Source of the DNA: Bartonella sp. WD16.2
GTDB lineage: Bacteria > Pseudomonadota > Alphaproteobacteria > Rhizobiales > Rhizobiaceae
Reading direction: 5' to 3'
DNA: 64,000 bases
NCBI RefSeq assembly: GCF_002022505.1
Contig: NZ_CP019781.1
Coordinates: 1,279,001-1,343,000, forward strand
Every line of letters begins with the position of its first letter. Positions within the stretch are counted from its first letter, which is position 1. The notes under the pieces are model-generated. The model was not told where the DNA came from, made no database searches, and saw only the letters and a list, made by a program, of their open reading frames with translations. Positions 15,770-25,516 of this stretch are shown piece after piece. The position numbers were made by a program, and so were the translations under genes.

Positions 15770-16117
15770 ATGAAGCCAGAGACTATTGCTCCTACTATGC
15801 ATTCTATAACGTTGGCATCAACAACGATAGAAACAATGGAAACCTCTAAAGGTGGATTGAAACCAATACAGAAAATGGTGAAACCTATTCCTATTATCGA
15901 ACCTATGCCTCATTATCCTCTTTCTGCAAACATCTCCGATATGATGGCGTATATTAATGAGCTTATCTGTCAGAAAACGACAGAACTTGTTACAGAAATT
16001 GATCGTGTTTTCTCTTTAGAAAAACATAAAGAGCAAAAAAAACAATCAACTCAGCAAAGTGCAATAATAGAACAAGAAGGATTCTATAAAGCAACAGAAA
16101 TAGAGAGAGATAACTAA
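15770..16117 (+). CDS. Hypothetical protein
   Basis: A 115-residue frame starting MKPETIAPTMHS, with a weak GAGGG site upstream. The first 60 residues are rich in Pro, Ile, Thr and Met (repeated PIPIIEPMPHYPL pattern). A helical middle (NISDMMAYINELICQKTTELVTEIDRVF) and a charged C-terminus follow. There is no signal peptide, no membrane segment and no family that I recognise. It sits between the phage regulator region and the large passenger gene, on the opposite strand to both. It could be a phage or accessory gene; coding potential is moderate. Confidence 0.45.
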   Translation: MKPETIAPTMHSITLASTTIETMETSKGGLKPIQKMVKPIPIIEPMPHYPLSANISDMMAYINELICQKTTELVTEIDRVFSLEKHKEQKKQSTQQSAIIEQEGFYKATEIERDN

Positions 16118-16384
16118 CAATCAGGATAGAGTTGGCAAAGTCAAATCATCGTTCATAACGTTAAAATAGGTTTGTGAATATTTTTTTAATCGTTGATGTA
16201 ACGTTTTGTTATCAACATAATAAAAAATACAAATGTAGCTTCACGGATTATAGTTAAATCCTAGCACTCGGTAATATAGAATAATGATCATTTTCTGGCA
16301 CGTAATTAATCATGTATACAATATTAGTTTAGTTGTTTTTAACGATATAGTGTAGAATTTCTTGTTGTTTATAAAAAAAGCCTG
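16118..16384. other. Intergenic region downstream of the passenger gene
   Basis: Convergent gap between the hypothetical gene and the end of the large passenger gene. I see no gene and no sign of an autotransporter barrel that would complete the passenger protein. Confidence 0.4.
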
Positions 16385-19300
16385 CTACCTTCTATAACTA
16401 TAGACTTCACTTAAAGCTGTATTTAGAGCATTTCCTTTTGCCTCGACCTTTAAGAAAGTACTCTTGTCATTATCTCCTGTATACTTCATAGCGACATTAG
16501 TTAACAAAGCATGGCCCCGATTAAGATAGACAGCATGCTCTCCTTTAAAAGTCATCTCCCCACCCAGTACCTGTACAGCACCCTCTTTAATGGTCATCCC
16601 ATTGTAAACATCAGTATAAGTTGGCTTCATCAATACAACCCGTCCACCCCTTATTACATGCAAGCCCTGCCCATGACCATTTCCGTTGATTGTTAGATTT
16701 GCTGCAACGACTGCGGCCTTCTTTTTAGAAAGGATCGTTTCCACAGCATTTGTAGTAGTATCCTCTCCGGTAATTTTGATGAAGTCAGCCGTAGGACTAT
16801 TTCCTTGATAAGTCATTTTGACCACCATTAAAGCAACCTGACCCTGGATAAGATCGATGCCGTGCTTTCCATCAAAGCTTATCTCCCCACCTTCCATACG
16901 CACAACCCCCTCTGTAACAGTCATACCATTTTTGACATTGGTAAAGGTTGTATTTTTCAAGACAACCTTTCCGTCCTTTATGACCTTTAAGCCCAGCCCT
17001 TTACTTACATTTCCTGAAGTGGAAATTGTTACATTTTCTGCCAAAACTGTTCCCCCTTCGACCCTCATGAAGTTAGCAGTCTTATCACTGCCCGCATAAG
17101 TCATATTGACGCTCTTTAAAACAACATTACCCTTTGCAAGATTGATCCCGTAATCTCCTTTAAAAGCAATACCTCCTTTGTCCATAATCACATTCCCCTC
17201 TGTAACAATTATACCATTTTTGACATCGGTAAAGTATGTCTCTTTCAACCACGCCGCTCCACTACTTGTTGTCACTTGTACCCCCATTGCTACCCCTGAA
17301 ACATTCACCCCCTTCATTATTACTTTTCCTCCATACCCCACTTCTACCCCCGTTCCAGTGTTACTAATACCAGATCCTGTAATGGTGAGCTCATTTAACA
17401 GGGCATGCCCTAGAACAAGATTGATACCGTAGTCTCCATTAAAAGCAATAGATCCCCGGTTCATCACCAGATTCCCACTTGTCATCCGTATTCCCATTCC
17501 AACCTTTGAAATCTCCACCCCCCTCATCATTACTTCTCCTGAGTTACTCACCCCCATCCCTATACTCTTACGACCTTGTCCTGTAATATTGAAACTACTT
17601 AACAAAGCCTGTCCCCCACTGAGATAAATGCCGTGCCCTTCTTTAAAAGTAATGCCTCCTTTTTCCATACGTATGGTACTCCTTCCCTCAACAGTCATAC
17701 CATTTTTGACATTGGTAAAGGTTGTATTTTTCAACCACACTGCTCCCCCCTTTATGACCTTTAAGCCCTGCCCCTTGTCATTTCCTGTGATTGTTACATT
17801 TTCTGCCAAAACTGTTCCCCCTTCAACATTGATGAAGTTAGCAGTCTTATCACTGCCCGTATAAGTCATATTAACACCCCTTAAAGCAGCATTCCCCCTT
17901 GCAAGATTGATCCCGTAATCTCCATCAAAGCTCATCTCCCCACCTTCCATAAACACATCCCCGTTTTCGATATTCATCCCTTTTGCAACATTTCCCAAAT
18001 GCGTCTCTTTCAACCATGCCTCTCCCCTCATCACCTCTACCCCCGTTCCAACCTCTGAAATATGTACATTCTCCAACATCACCTTCCCCTCCTCCATCAT
18101 CACCCCCTTACCCTGCTTTTTCTCTCCTATAATCTGCGTCCCTGTCAAACGAGCATTCACCGATCCCTCCATATATACTCCAGCCCCAGTCCCATCCCCC
18201 TTAAACTCAATCTTCGTCCTATCTTTCACCATCAACATCCCATCCCCTATCATAACGATCCCCTTCTCCACCTCTTTTATCGTTCCCCCACTAACCATCA
18301 CCTTTTTCCCCTCCGCATATACCCCCATACCAACCTGTGAAATATCCACATTGGTCATCGTCATCTTTTCCCCCTCCATCCATACCCCCATACCACTTCT
18401 CCCTCCTGTAATCGTTACCTCTGTCAACTCAGTACTCTTCACCAATTTCCCCACCTTCACCCCATACCCATCCCCCATAAAGTGAATTGTCGTCCCACCC
18501 TTCACCGTCAGATCCCCTGCCAACACCTCCACCCCCTTCCAAACCCCTTTTATCGACCCTCCCTTCACCGTCACCCTTCCTTCCCCCCCCGCATATACCC
18601 CGTACCCTGCTTTCCCTCCCGTAATCACCGTCCCCGTCAACTCAGCACTCTTTACCGATCCCCTCACATACACCCCATACCCCCGCGTAAAACTAATTGT
18701 CGTATTATCCTCCACCTTGAGCATCCCATTCCCTAACATAGCTATCCCCGTTTGCACCTCTTTTATCGACCCTCCTGTGATTGTCAGATTCCCTGCCTTC
18801 ACCTCCACCCCCATTTGTACATTTGAAATATTCACCTTATCCATCGTCATCATTTTCCCCATCGCCCACACCCCGTACCCACTTCCATCTCCCGTAATCT
18901 GCGTCCCCATCAAACGAGCACTCTTCACCGATCCGCCCACTCTCACCCCATACCCCGCCTTAAAACTAATTGTCGAGCTCCCCTTTATCTCTAACATCTC
19001 ACCCTCTAACATATTCACCCCCATTACGACCCCTGAAATACCCACCTTATCCAACGTCATCGTCACCTTTTTCCCCTCCGCATATATCCCCGTACCCTTT
19101 CCCTGATCACCTCCCTTAATCGTCACCTTTGTCAACTCAGCACTTGTCACCGATGCTCCCACCTTCACCCCATAGTCCCCCGTAAAATTAATTGTCGAAT
19201 TTCCACTCTCCCCAAGCACCTCTAACGTCCCACTTTCCACCTCTATCCCCGTTTGCACCCCTGAAATATCCACCTTATCCATCGTCACCTCTCCCCTCAT

Positions 19301-22300
19301 CACATATACCCCCTTCTCAACCCCTGAAATACGTACATCCTCCATCATCATCGTTTTGCCCCCCGCATACACCCCCGTACCCTTTCCTTCTCCCACAATC
19401 GTCACCCTTGTCAACTGAGTACTCGTCACCGATCCTCCCACCTTCACCCCATGCGTCCCCTTAAACTCAATCCTCGTCCCATCCTCCACCTTCAACTCCC
19501 CACTTCCAGACATATCTATCCCCATTTGTACATTTGTTATCTCCCCTCCTGTCACCGTCAGATCCCCTGCCTTCACTTCTACCCCCGTACCTTTTCCATC
19601 ATCTCCCCTAATCGTCACCCCTGTCAAACTAACCGTCACATCCCCCCACACGCCTATCCCATGCGTCCCCTTAAACTCAATCCTCGTCCCATCCTCCACC
19701 GTCAACGTCCCCTTCCCCGCCATATCTATCCCCGTTAGCACATTTGTTATCGACCCTCCCTTCACTGTCAGATTCCCCCCCTCTGCATGTACCCCCGTAC
19801 CCGTACCTTTTCCATCATTTCCCCTAATCGTCACCCCTGTCAACTGAGTACTCTGCACCGATCCTCCCACCTTCACCCCATGCGTCCCCTTAAACTCAAT
19901 CCTCGTCCCATCCTCCACCGTCAACGTCCCACTTCCCGCCATATCTATCCCCATTTGCACATTTGTTATCGACCCTCCCTTCACTGTCAGATTCCCCCCC
20001 TCTGCATGTACCCCCGTACCCGTACCTTTTCCATCATTTCCCCTAATCGTCACCCCTGTCAACTGAGTACTCTGCACCGCTGTTCCCACCTTCACCCCGT
20101 GCCCATCCTTAAACTGAATCTCTGTCCCACTCACCGTCAACGTCCCACTTCCAGACATATCTATCCCCGTTAGCACATTTGTTATCGACCCTCCCTTCAC
20201 TGTCAGATTCCCTGCCCCCGCATACACCCCCATACCCTTTCCATCTCCCCTAATCATCACCCCTGTCAAAGTAGCACTTGTCACCGCTGTTCCCACCTTC
20301 ACCCCATGTGTCCCCGTAAACTCAATCCTCGTCCCATCCTTCACCACCAACGTCCCCTTTTCCATATCTATCCCCGTTTGCACCTCTCTTATCCACCCTC
20401 CTATTATCGTCAACGCCCCATTCCCTGTCACCTTTACCCCCACTTGTACCTGTGAAATATTCACACTAGTCATCGTCACATTTCCCGTCCCCTCCGCAGT
20501 TACCCCCGTACCACCCCCATTTCCCGTAATCACCGTCCCCATCAACTCAGCCGTCACATTATTTTGTATCTTCACCCCATATCCATCCGTAAAACTAATT
20601 GTCGTCCCCTCCTTTATCACCAATTTCTTACCCCCCTCCATATTTATCCCCCACTTCACCCCTTTTATCGACCCCCCTGTGATCGTCAGATCCCCTGCCT
20701 TCATCTCTACCCCCAATCGTACATTTGAAATATCCACACTGCTCATCGTCACCTTTTTCCCCTCCGCATATACCCCCTTACCCGTACCCTGACTACTTCC
20801 ACTTCCTTTAATCGTCACCATTGTCAACTCAGCACTTGTCGCCGTCCCCGACACCTTCACCCCATACCCATTCCCCGTAAACTCAACCGTCCCCATATTC
20901 ATCACCAACTGCCCTGCCACCGCATCCACCCCCGTTTGTACCTGTGAAATATTGACACTGGTCAACGTCATCGTCCCCGAGCTCCTCATCTCCACCCCCG
21001 TTCCACTTCCCGTAATCTTCACCTCTGTCAATTTAGCCGTCGCATTATCCCTCACATGCACCCCATAATCCCCCTTAAACTCAATCGACCCCTCTGTCAT
21101 CACCAACGTCCCACTCTCCTGCACCCTCACCCCCTGACTCCCTCCCGTAACCGTCACCCCTGTCAATTTAGCCGTCCCACCCCCCTCCATCCACACCCCC
21201 GTCCCATTCTCTCCCTCAATCGTCCCCCCATTCATCTCCAACCTCCCACTCCCATCCACCTTCACCCCATAGGTCTTCCCTTCAATCGACCCTTCTGTTA
21301 CCTTCAGTATCCCCTTTGTCACCTGCACCCCTGTTTTGAAATTTGAAACATTCACCGTATTCAACGTGACTGTCCCCGAGCTATCCATCTTCACCCCCGT
21401 ACCCGTACTCACAGCTCCCCCACTTCCCGTAATTGATCCCCCCGTCATAGTAGCACTCCCTCCTGTTATATTAAGCCCCGTCCCATACATCCCCGTAACC
21501 GTAATCCCCACCCTTGTCAAATCAGCCGTCGCACTTCCCGACACCTTCACCCCCGTCCCATTCTCCGTAACCGTAATCGTCGACGTACCATTTATCACCA
21601 ACTGCCCCTTTATCGCCTCCACCCCTGTTTTGAAATTTGAAATATTCACATTGGTCAACGTGACTGTCTCCGAACTCTCCATCTTCACCCCCGTACCCGT
21701 ACTCACAGCTCCCCCAGTTCCCTTAATCGTCACATCTGTCAACTTCGCACTCGTCACTTGATCCCCCACCTTCACCCCCGTCCCATCATTTGTAACCGTA
21801 ATCGTCGACGTACCATTTATCACCAACTGCCCCTTTATCGCCTCCACCCCTTTTGCAAATTCCGAAATCTTCACACTGGTCAACGTGACTGTCCCCGAGC
21901 TATCCACCCCCGTACCCTGATTTCCACCCCCTCCCGTAATCGTCCCCTCAAGCACCTTCAGCGTCCCACCCTCTGTTACCTTTGCCCCTGTTGTGACCTG
22001 CATCAACTTCACCATATTCATCATCAACGTCCCACTTGATACCTCAGCCCCTGTTACTGTCGTTCCCTCACTCCCCTTAATAGTCAGATTCATCACATCA
22101 GCCTTCCCCGAGCCCTCCATCTTCACCACCGTACTCCCACCCCCACTTCCCGTAACATTTATAGTACCCCCTCCACTTACAGTAGCTTCTGCACTACCCT
22201 TAATCTTTATCGCTTCTGTCACCCTCTCAAAATTAACTGTCGTTCCCTTCCTCATCTCCACCTCTCCCCCTGTTTCACTCACCTCTATCCCCGTTACCTT

Positions 22301-22921
22301 AGTCGTAGCTCCCACACCCCCACTAATAATCAGACTCCCCCCATTACTCCCCACCCTTTTATCAAAAACAATCCTCCCCTCATTCTTCACCTCAATCATA
22401 ACCCTCCCCTCCCCATTCCTTGCTCCAATCGCATCCTTCAACCCAAATGTCCCCCCATTTACCGTAATCACAGACCCTGAACCATCAACCTCCATTACCT
22501 TCTGCACATTTGTAATACTAACATTCTCCTTCAACGTCAGCCTCGCCCCCTGTTCCACCCTAATCGCCGATTTATCACTCCTATCACCATTTTTAACCGT
22601 CAGCTTATCATCTCCTATCGTAATATCTGTATTCGGCCCTATTATCTTTATAGCCTCATCATCACCCTCATTAGGGTCACTCATATCTATTGTTCTCACA
22701 CCAGTCAGCGTCCTTGTCTTAATCCCACTATCACACACAATCTTCCCCTCCCTCTTATCATGATGCCTCGCTAAAACCTGACTATCCTCAACCCAACCCA
22801 TACAATTTTGTTGTGCTTGAGCATATACTTTCTGAGATGTAATAAGAGCCAACCCAGCCACAATAGCCGTTGAGAGGACACATAAACAAACATGATGTTT
22901 TAAGACACGACGCATAACCAT
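16385..22921 (-). CDS. Giant secreted beta-helix passenger protein without barrel (autotransporter-like)
   Basis: A 2178-residue protein beginning with a cleavable signal peptide (about residues 1-34, ending SQKVYA-QAQQ). Nearly all of the rest is made of short repeats of right-handed beta-helix type (GTGVxMxxSGTVTLTxVxIS, GTLTVxDGTRIEFKGTHGVKVG). From about residues 900 to 1110 the repeats form 72-73-residue tandem units with nearly identical DNA. This is the passenger style of Bartonella and other rhizobial autotransporters, but the protein stops (..ALSEVYSYRR) with no C-terminal beta-barrel, and none is found downstream. It is either a truncated autotransporter, or a secreted protein exported with a partner. 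The coding strand is very G-rich in the 5' two thirds. A surface adhesin-like role is inferred. Confidence 0.75.
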   Translation of the reverse strand: MVMRRVLKHHVCLCVLSTAIVAGLALITSQKVYAQAQQNCMGWVEDSQVLARHHDKREGKIVCDSGIKTRTLTGVRTIDMSDPNEGDDEAIKIIGPNTDITIGDDKLTVKNGDRSDKSAIRVEQGARLTLKENVSITNVQKVMEVDGSGSVITVNGGTFGLKDAIGARNGEGRVMIEVKNEGRIVFDKRVGSNGGSLIISGGVGATTKVTGIEVSETGGEVEMRKGTTVNFERVTEAIKIKGSAEATVSGGGTINVTGSGGGSTVVKMEGSGKADVMNLTIKGSEGTTVTGAEVSSGTLMMNMVKLMQVTTGAKVTEGGTLKVLEGTITGGGGNQGTGVDSSGTVTLTSVKISEFAKGVEAIKGQLVINGTSTITVTNDGTGVKVGDQVTSAKLTDVTIKGTGGAVSTGTGVKMESSETVTLTNVNISNFKTGVEAIKGQLVINGTSTITVTENGTGVKVSGSATADLTRVGITVTGMYGTGLNITGGSATMTGGSITGSGGAVSTGTGVKMDSSGTVTLNTVNVSNFKTGVQVTKGILKVTEGSIEGKTYGVKVDGSGRLEMNGGTIEGENGTGVWMEGGGTAKLTGVTVTGGSQGVRVQESGTLVMTEGSIEFKGDYGVHVRDNATAKLTEVKITGSGTGVEMRSSGTMTLTSVNISQVQTGVDAVAGQLVMNMGTVEFTGNGYGVKVSGTATSAELTMVTIKGSGSSQGTGKGVYAEGKKVTMSSVDISNVRLGVEMKAGDLTITGGSIKGVKWGINMEGGKKLVIKEGTTISFTDGYGVKIQNNVTAELMGTVITGNGGGTGVTAEGTGNVTMTSVNISQVQVGVKVTGNGALTIIGGWIREVQTGIDMEKGTLVVKDGTRIEFTGTHGVKVGTAVTSATLTGVMIRGDGKGMGVYAGAGNLTVKGGSITNVLTGIDMSGSGTLTVSGTEIQFKDGHGVKVGTAVQSTQLTGVTIRGNDGKGTGTGVHAEGGNLTVKGGSITNVQMGIDMAGSGTLTVEDGTRIEFKGTHGVKVGGSVQSTQLTGVTIRGNDGKGTGTGVHAEGGNLTVKGGSITNVLTGIDMAGKGTLTVEDGTRIEFKGTHGIGVWGDVTVSLTGVTIRGDDGKGTGVEVKAGDLTVTGGEITNVQMGIDMSGSGELKVEDGTRIEFKGTHGVKVGGSVTSTQLTRVTIVGEGKGTGVYAGGKTMMMEDVRISGVEKGVYVMRGEVTMDKVDISGVQTGIEVESGTLEVLGESGNSTINFTGDYGVKVGASVTSAELTKVTIKGGDQGKGTGIYAEGKKVTMTLDKVGISGVVMGVNMLEGEMLEIKGSSTISFKAGYGVRVGGSVKSARLMGTQITGDGSGYGVWAMGKMMTMDKVNISNVQMGVEVKAGNLTITGGSIKEVQTGIAMLGNGMLKVEDNTTISFTRGYGVYVRGSVKSAELTGTVITGGKAGYGVYAGGEGRVTVKGGSIKGVWKGVEVLAGDLTVKGGTTIHFMGDGYGVKVGKLVKSTELTEVTITGGRSGMGVWMEGEKMTMTNVDISQVGMGVYAEGKKVMVSGGTIKEVEKGIVMIGDGMLMVKDRTKIEFKGDGTGAGVYMEGSVNARLTGTQIIGEKKQGKGVMMEEGKVMLENVHISEVGTGVEVMRGEAWLKETHLGNVAKGMNIENGDVFMEGGEMSFDGDYGINLARGNAALRGVNMTYTGSDKTANFINVEGGTVLAENVTITGNDKGQGLKVIKGGAVWLKNTTFTNVKNGMTVEGRSTIRMEKGGITFKEGHGIYLSGGQALLSSFNITGQGRKSIGMGVSNSGEVMMRGVEISKVGMGIRMTSGNLVMNRGSIAFNGDYGINLVLGHALLNELTITGSGISNTGTGVEVGYGGKVIMKGVNVSGVAMGVQVTTSSGAAWLKETYFTDVKNGIIVTEGNVIMDKGGIAFKGDYGINLAKGNVVLKSVNMTYAGSDKTANFMRVEGGTVLAENVTISTSGNVSKGLGLKVIKDGKVVLKNTTFTNVKNGMTVTEGVVRMEGGEISFDGKHGIDLIQGQVALMVVKMTYQGNSPTADFIKITGEDTTTNAVETILSKKKAAVVAANLTINGNGHGQGLHVIRGGRVVLMKPTYTDVYNGMTIKEGAVQVLGGEMTFKGEHAVYLNRGHALLTNVAMKYTGDNDKSTFLKVEAKGNALNTALSEVYSYRR
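19762..20412 (-). repeat. Tandem 216-219-bp in-frame repeats in passenger gene
   Basis: The segment beginning TCACTGTCAGATTCC (plus strand) recurs at 19762, 19981 and 20197, giving periods of 219 and 216 bp (73 and 72 codons). The first two units are almost identical over most of their length. Diverged units continue on both sides. They encode stacked beta-helix turns, and recombination between them could change passenger length in frame. Confidence 0.75.
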
Positions 22922-24775
22922 AACCCTACATCCTCTTTAAACCAATCCGATTAAAAGAGACAAACTGTTCATAAAAAAAGATAAAAACAAAATCATTCCT
23001 GAACGGCTTACCACAAACCTAAACGCCCCCCCTTAAACCCCCTTACAAAAAAACATAAAACATTAACAAAAGGCTCTCTAATAAATGCGCCAAAACACAA
23101 AGCCTAAAACAAAAAGACTACACCTATAAAACACAAACCGTAAAACAAACTCGCCTAAAAATTACGCGATAAATCATACACAAAAACAAAAAAACCGTAC
23201 GTTCAAAAATTCCATGATTAAAACACTATCATACTCAGAAAAGGTAGAATCCAGCTACCTGCATGCATTTATAAAGTATCAACATGACTTTCATATTGCC
23301 TTACTCACATCAACCATTCATTCCTCAAATGCTGTGCAACAAACCTTCAACTTTCCTGAAATTACTCAACCGTATATACATTATCAAAACTTGACATTTT
23401 TATTCTTCTCCAATGCTTCTTCTATAGATATAAACCATAAACTTCGTCGAGAAATTGATACTTCTAAGATTAACAAAAAGTGCTACATACTCTTTGACAA
23501 CGTCTATTTCAATTAAAACTGTCGTAAAACTATTGGCCACTTCTTTAATTTAGCATACCGAAAAACAAAGGCCACAACACCACGCTCTCTATCAAAAAAT
23601 AACTAAAATTACTGTTTTAACAAATATCACAAACGTAATGGCATAAAGTATTTCGCAAACCACACAATTTCTCGGTAAATAAGACATCTTCAACATCTTA
23701 TATATGCACCGCTTCTCGTGACAAAAGTTGGTGTAATATTTCAGATTCTTTAAATATGACTAGCTCTTATATCTCATCAGCATTCTTGATAGAAAATCCC
23801 ATATCACAAATAAACTGTACTTTATTTGATATAAAAAACAACAGCATGTAAACCAAATCTATTACTGCTAACCATTCTAACCCTCCTGGATATCATCCGC
23901 TTTAGATAAGAGACCGCATCTGATGCAACAACACAAATACTATTTTGAGATAATACCCTTCCTCATCGTAATTCCTCGCGTACTGCATTACTTATATAGC
24001 CTTTAGAAAACTCTTTCTGAATCAAAAGCTCATCATAATTAGGCCAGTAAGGAAGAGACTACATTCTACAATCCCAAAAAACTGAATCTGAGAAACTTAT
24101 CACCCATAGGATCTTCATATCGATTTATTGTTTGAACTAAATAATCTATAGATAGAATATTCGAGATGTAATTCTCCGCGTTTTTCCACTCAATCGTGCC
24201 ACGCAAGTACCCTCCAAACGAATAAAAAATCAGACTTAATAAAACAGTATGCCATTATTTAAATAGAAGATTGATGTAGTTTCGCGTGTATTCTTTTCAT
24301 TACTTTTTTAGTAACTAAAAATCGTGTTAATTACCGATCAATGTTTGAATTTATCCAAACGCATTTGCGTGTCTTGGGTTTAGGAAGAAAAATATGCTTT
24401 CTGATGATTTTTGTTACAATTTTAGCCAACTCAAACTAAAAAAGCGTACATCTACTTGAGATGAACGCTGTGATATTTTTTACAAATGAGATAAGAAATT
24501 AAATCTATGTATAGCTTTTTATAGCCTAAAATTAACTTTTTCTTATAACAAAAATCAAAAAAAACTTTCAAGATTAAAGAAATAATTGCTAAATTTCTTC
24601 TTGAAAAAATCTATTTGCTTTAAGTATTTTTAAAATTATAGAATTTCCCTGTAAACCTATTGATTACAAAAAATGAATGGATATTTTAAAATATAATAAG
24701 TTTTATTAAAAACGAATAATCAAAGATTGATGAAAATTTCTCAATACATTTTGCTAAAATATGATATTAAAATTT
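22922..24775. other. 1.85-kb region without a convincing gene
   Basis: AT-rich DNA between the passenger gene start and fliQ. The part next to 22,922 should hold the passenger promoter. The only sizeable frame (23214-23516, plus strand, 100 codons) has no ribosome binding site or recognisable family and is probably not a gene. In relatives flhA and fliR would follow fliQ here, but I see no trace of either. A terminator for the fliQ operon is at 24438-24470. Confidence 0.5.
24438..24470 (-). terminator. Rho-independent terminator of the flgE-fliQ operon
   Basis: Read on the minus strand: AGCGT-T-CATCT, loop CAAGT, AGATG-T-ACGCT, then six T (10 paired bases with one mismatch). It lies about 300 bp downstream of fliQ and marks the probable end of the operon, with no export-gene continuation. 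Confidence 0.75.
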
Positions 24776-25042
24776 TTAAAAACCCGTTTCTATTCGATTA
24801 TAAACTAATTGCGTGAACGCATAAATTTGCCCTCCAACAAAAGGAGCTGTCAACGCTAAAACAAGAAAAATAATAATGATTTTTGGAATAAATGTCAGGG
24901 TCATTTCCTGCACTTGTGTTAACGCCTGAAATAACGCAATAAAAATTCCTATAGACATAGCAGCAAGAACTGCTGGACCACTGGCAATTAAAATGGTCCA
25001 TATAGCAGCAGTTACCATATCAATAGCATCAGCTTCATTCAT
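24776..25042 (-). CDS. fliQ: Flagellar export apparatus protein FliQ
   Basis: An 88-residue membrane protein of the usual FliQ length, with two hydrophobic segments (about residues 14-38 and 50-72) and the conserved pattern GPAVLAAMSIGIFIALFQALTQVQEMTLTFIPKI. It starts in an ATGA overlap with flgD. FliQ forms part of the FliPQR core of the flagellar type III export gate. It is the last gene of the flgE-to-fliQ operon; the usual next genes in rhizobia, flhA and fliR, are not present here. Confidence 0.95.
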   Translation of the reverse strand: MNEADAIDMVTAAIWTILIASGPAVLAAMSIGIFIALFQALTQVQEMTLTFIPKIIIIFLVLALTAPFVGGQIYAFTQLVYNRIETGF

Positions 25043-25515
25043 ACTTCAGCCTCAACATGAGATTGATCATTATTTGAATCAGGTTTACTACCCATTACCG
25101 TAATACCCGGACCTATAAGTACTTTTTCATTATTATCTAATGTCGCAACCATACCATCAGTATAGATATTAACGGATTCAACATATCCTTCAATTACCTT
25201 ACCATCAGCATCCTCGAATTGAATATATTTTCCAACATATCCTTCTGCTCCATTAATAGAACCATTTGAAAGTATTTGATCAAGTTTATCATTTGTTTTT
25301 ATAGTTTGTTCAACAACTGAAAAACTTGCTAATTGTGCTACAAATTCTGTTGAATCCATAGGATTGGTTGGATCTTGATTGTTCATCTGTGCTACCAACA
25401 ATTTCACAAACGTATCAAAATCTGTTTCTTTCTTAGCTTCAATAACATCTTGTCTTCCACTATCTCTGCGGAGAAAACTTTCAAGATTACCACTACCAAC
25501 CACACCTAACGTCAT
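25039..25515 (-). CDS. flgD: Flagellar hook capping protein FlgD
   Basis: A 158-residue protein; ATG 25515 (MTLGVVGSGN) is chosen because GAGGTG lies 5 bases upstream, although the frame is open a little further. The FlgD core is clear: DFDTFVKLLVAQMNNQDPTNPMDSTEFVAQLASFSVVEQ, followed by a short beta domain (KYIQFEDADGKVIEGYVESV). The protein is short, as in other Rhizobiales, and lacks the long C-terminal domains of enteric FlgD. It caps the growing hook and allows FlgE polymerisation. It is translationally coupled to fliQ. Confidence 0.95.
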   Translation of the reverse strand: MTLGVVGSGNLESFLRRDSGRQDVIEAKKETDFDTFVKLLVAQMNNQDPTNPMDSTEFVAQLASFSVVEQTIKTNDKLDQILSNGSINGAEGYVGKYIQFEDADGKVIEGYVESVNIYTDGMVATLDNNEKVLIGPGITVMGSKPDSNNDQSHVEAEV

Positions 25516-25516
25516 A

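Noticed and set aside
16118..16384. Search for a lost barrel domain after the giant passenger
   Set aside because: Only 267 bp before the next gene, with no barrel-like pattern such as an alternating hydrophobic C-terminus ending in Phe.
18062..20173. Several His/Pro/Arg-rich plus-strand frames
   Set aside because: Also shadows of the repeated passenger gene; they repeat with the same period as the repeats themselves.
19700..20412. Regular repeats considered as a CRISPR array
   Set aside because: Units are 216-219 bp, contiguous, in frame and without spacers, so they are protein-coding repeats.
21993..22763. 256-codon hydrophobic plus-strand frame inside the passenger gene
   Set aside because: Antisense of a strongly biased repeat gene; the absence of plus-strand G makes stop codons rare. 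No ribosome binding site or family match.
23214..23516. 100-codon frame in the gene-poor region
   Set aside because: No ribosome binding site, no recognised domain, and composition like the surrounding non-coding DNA.
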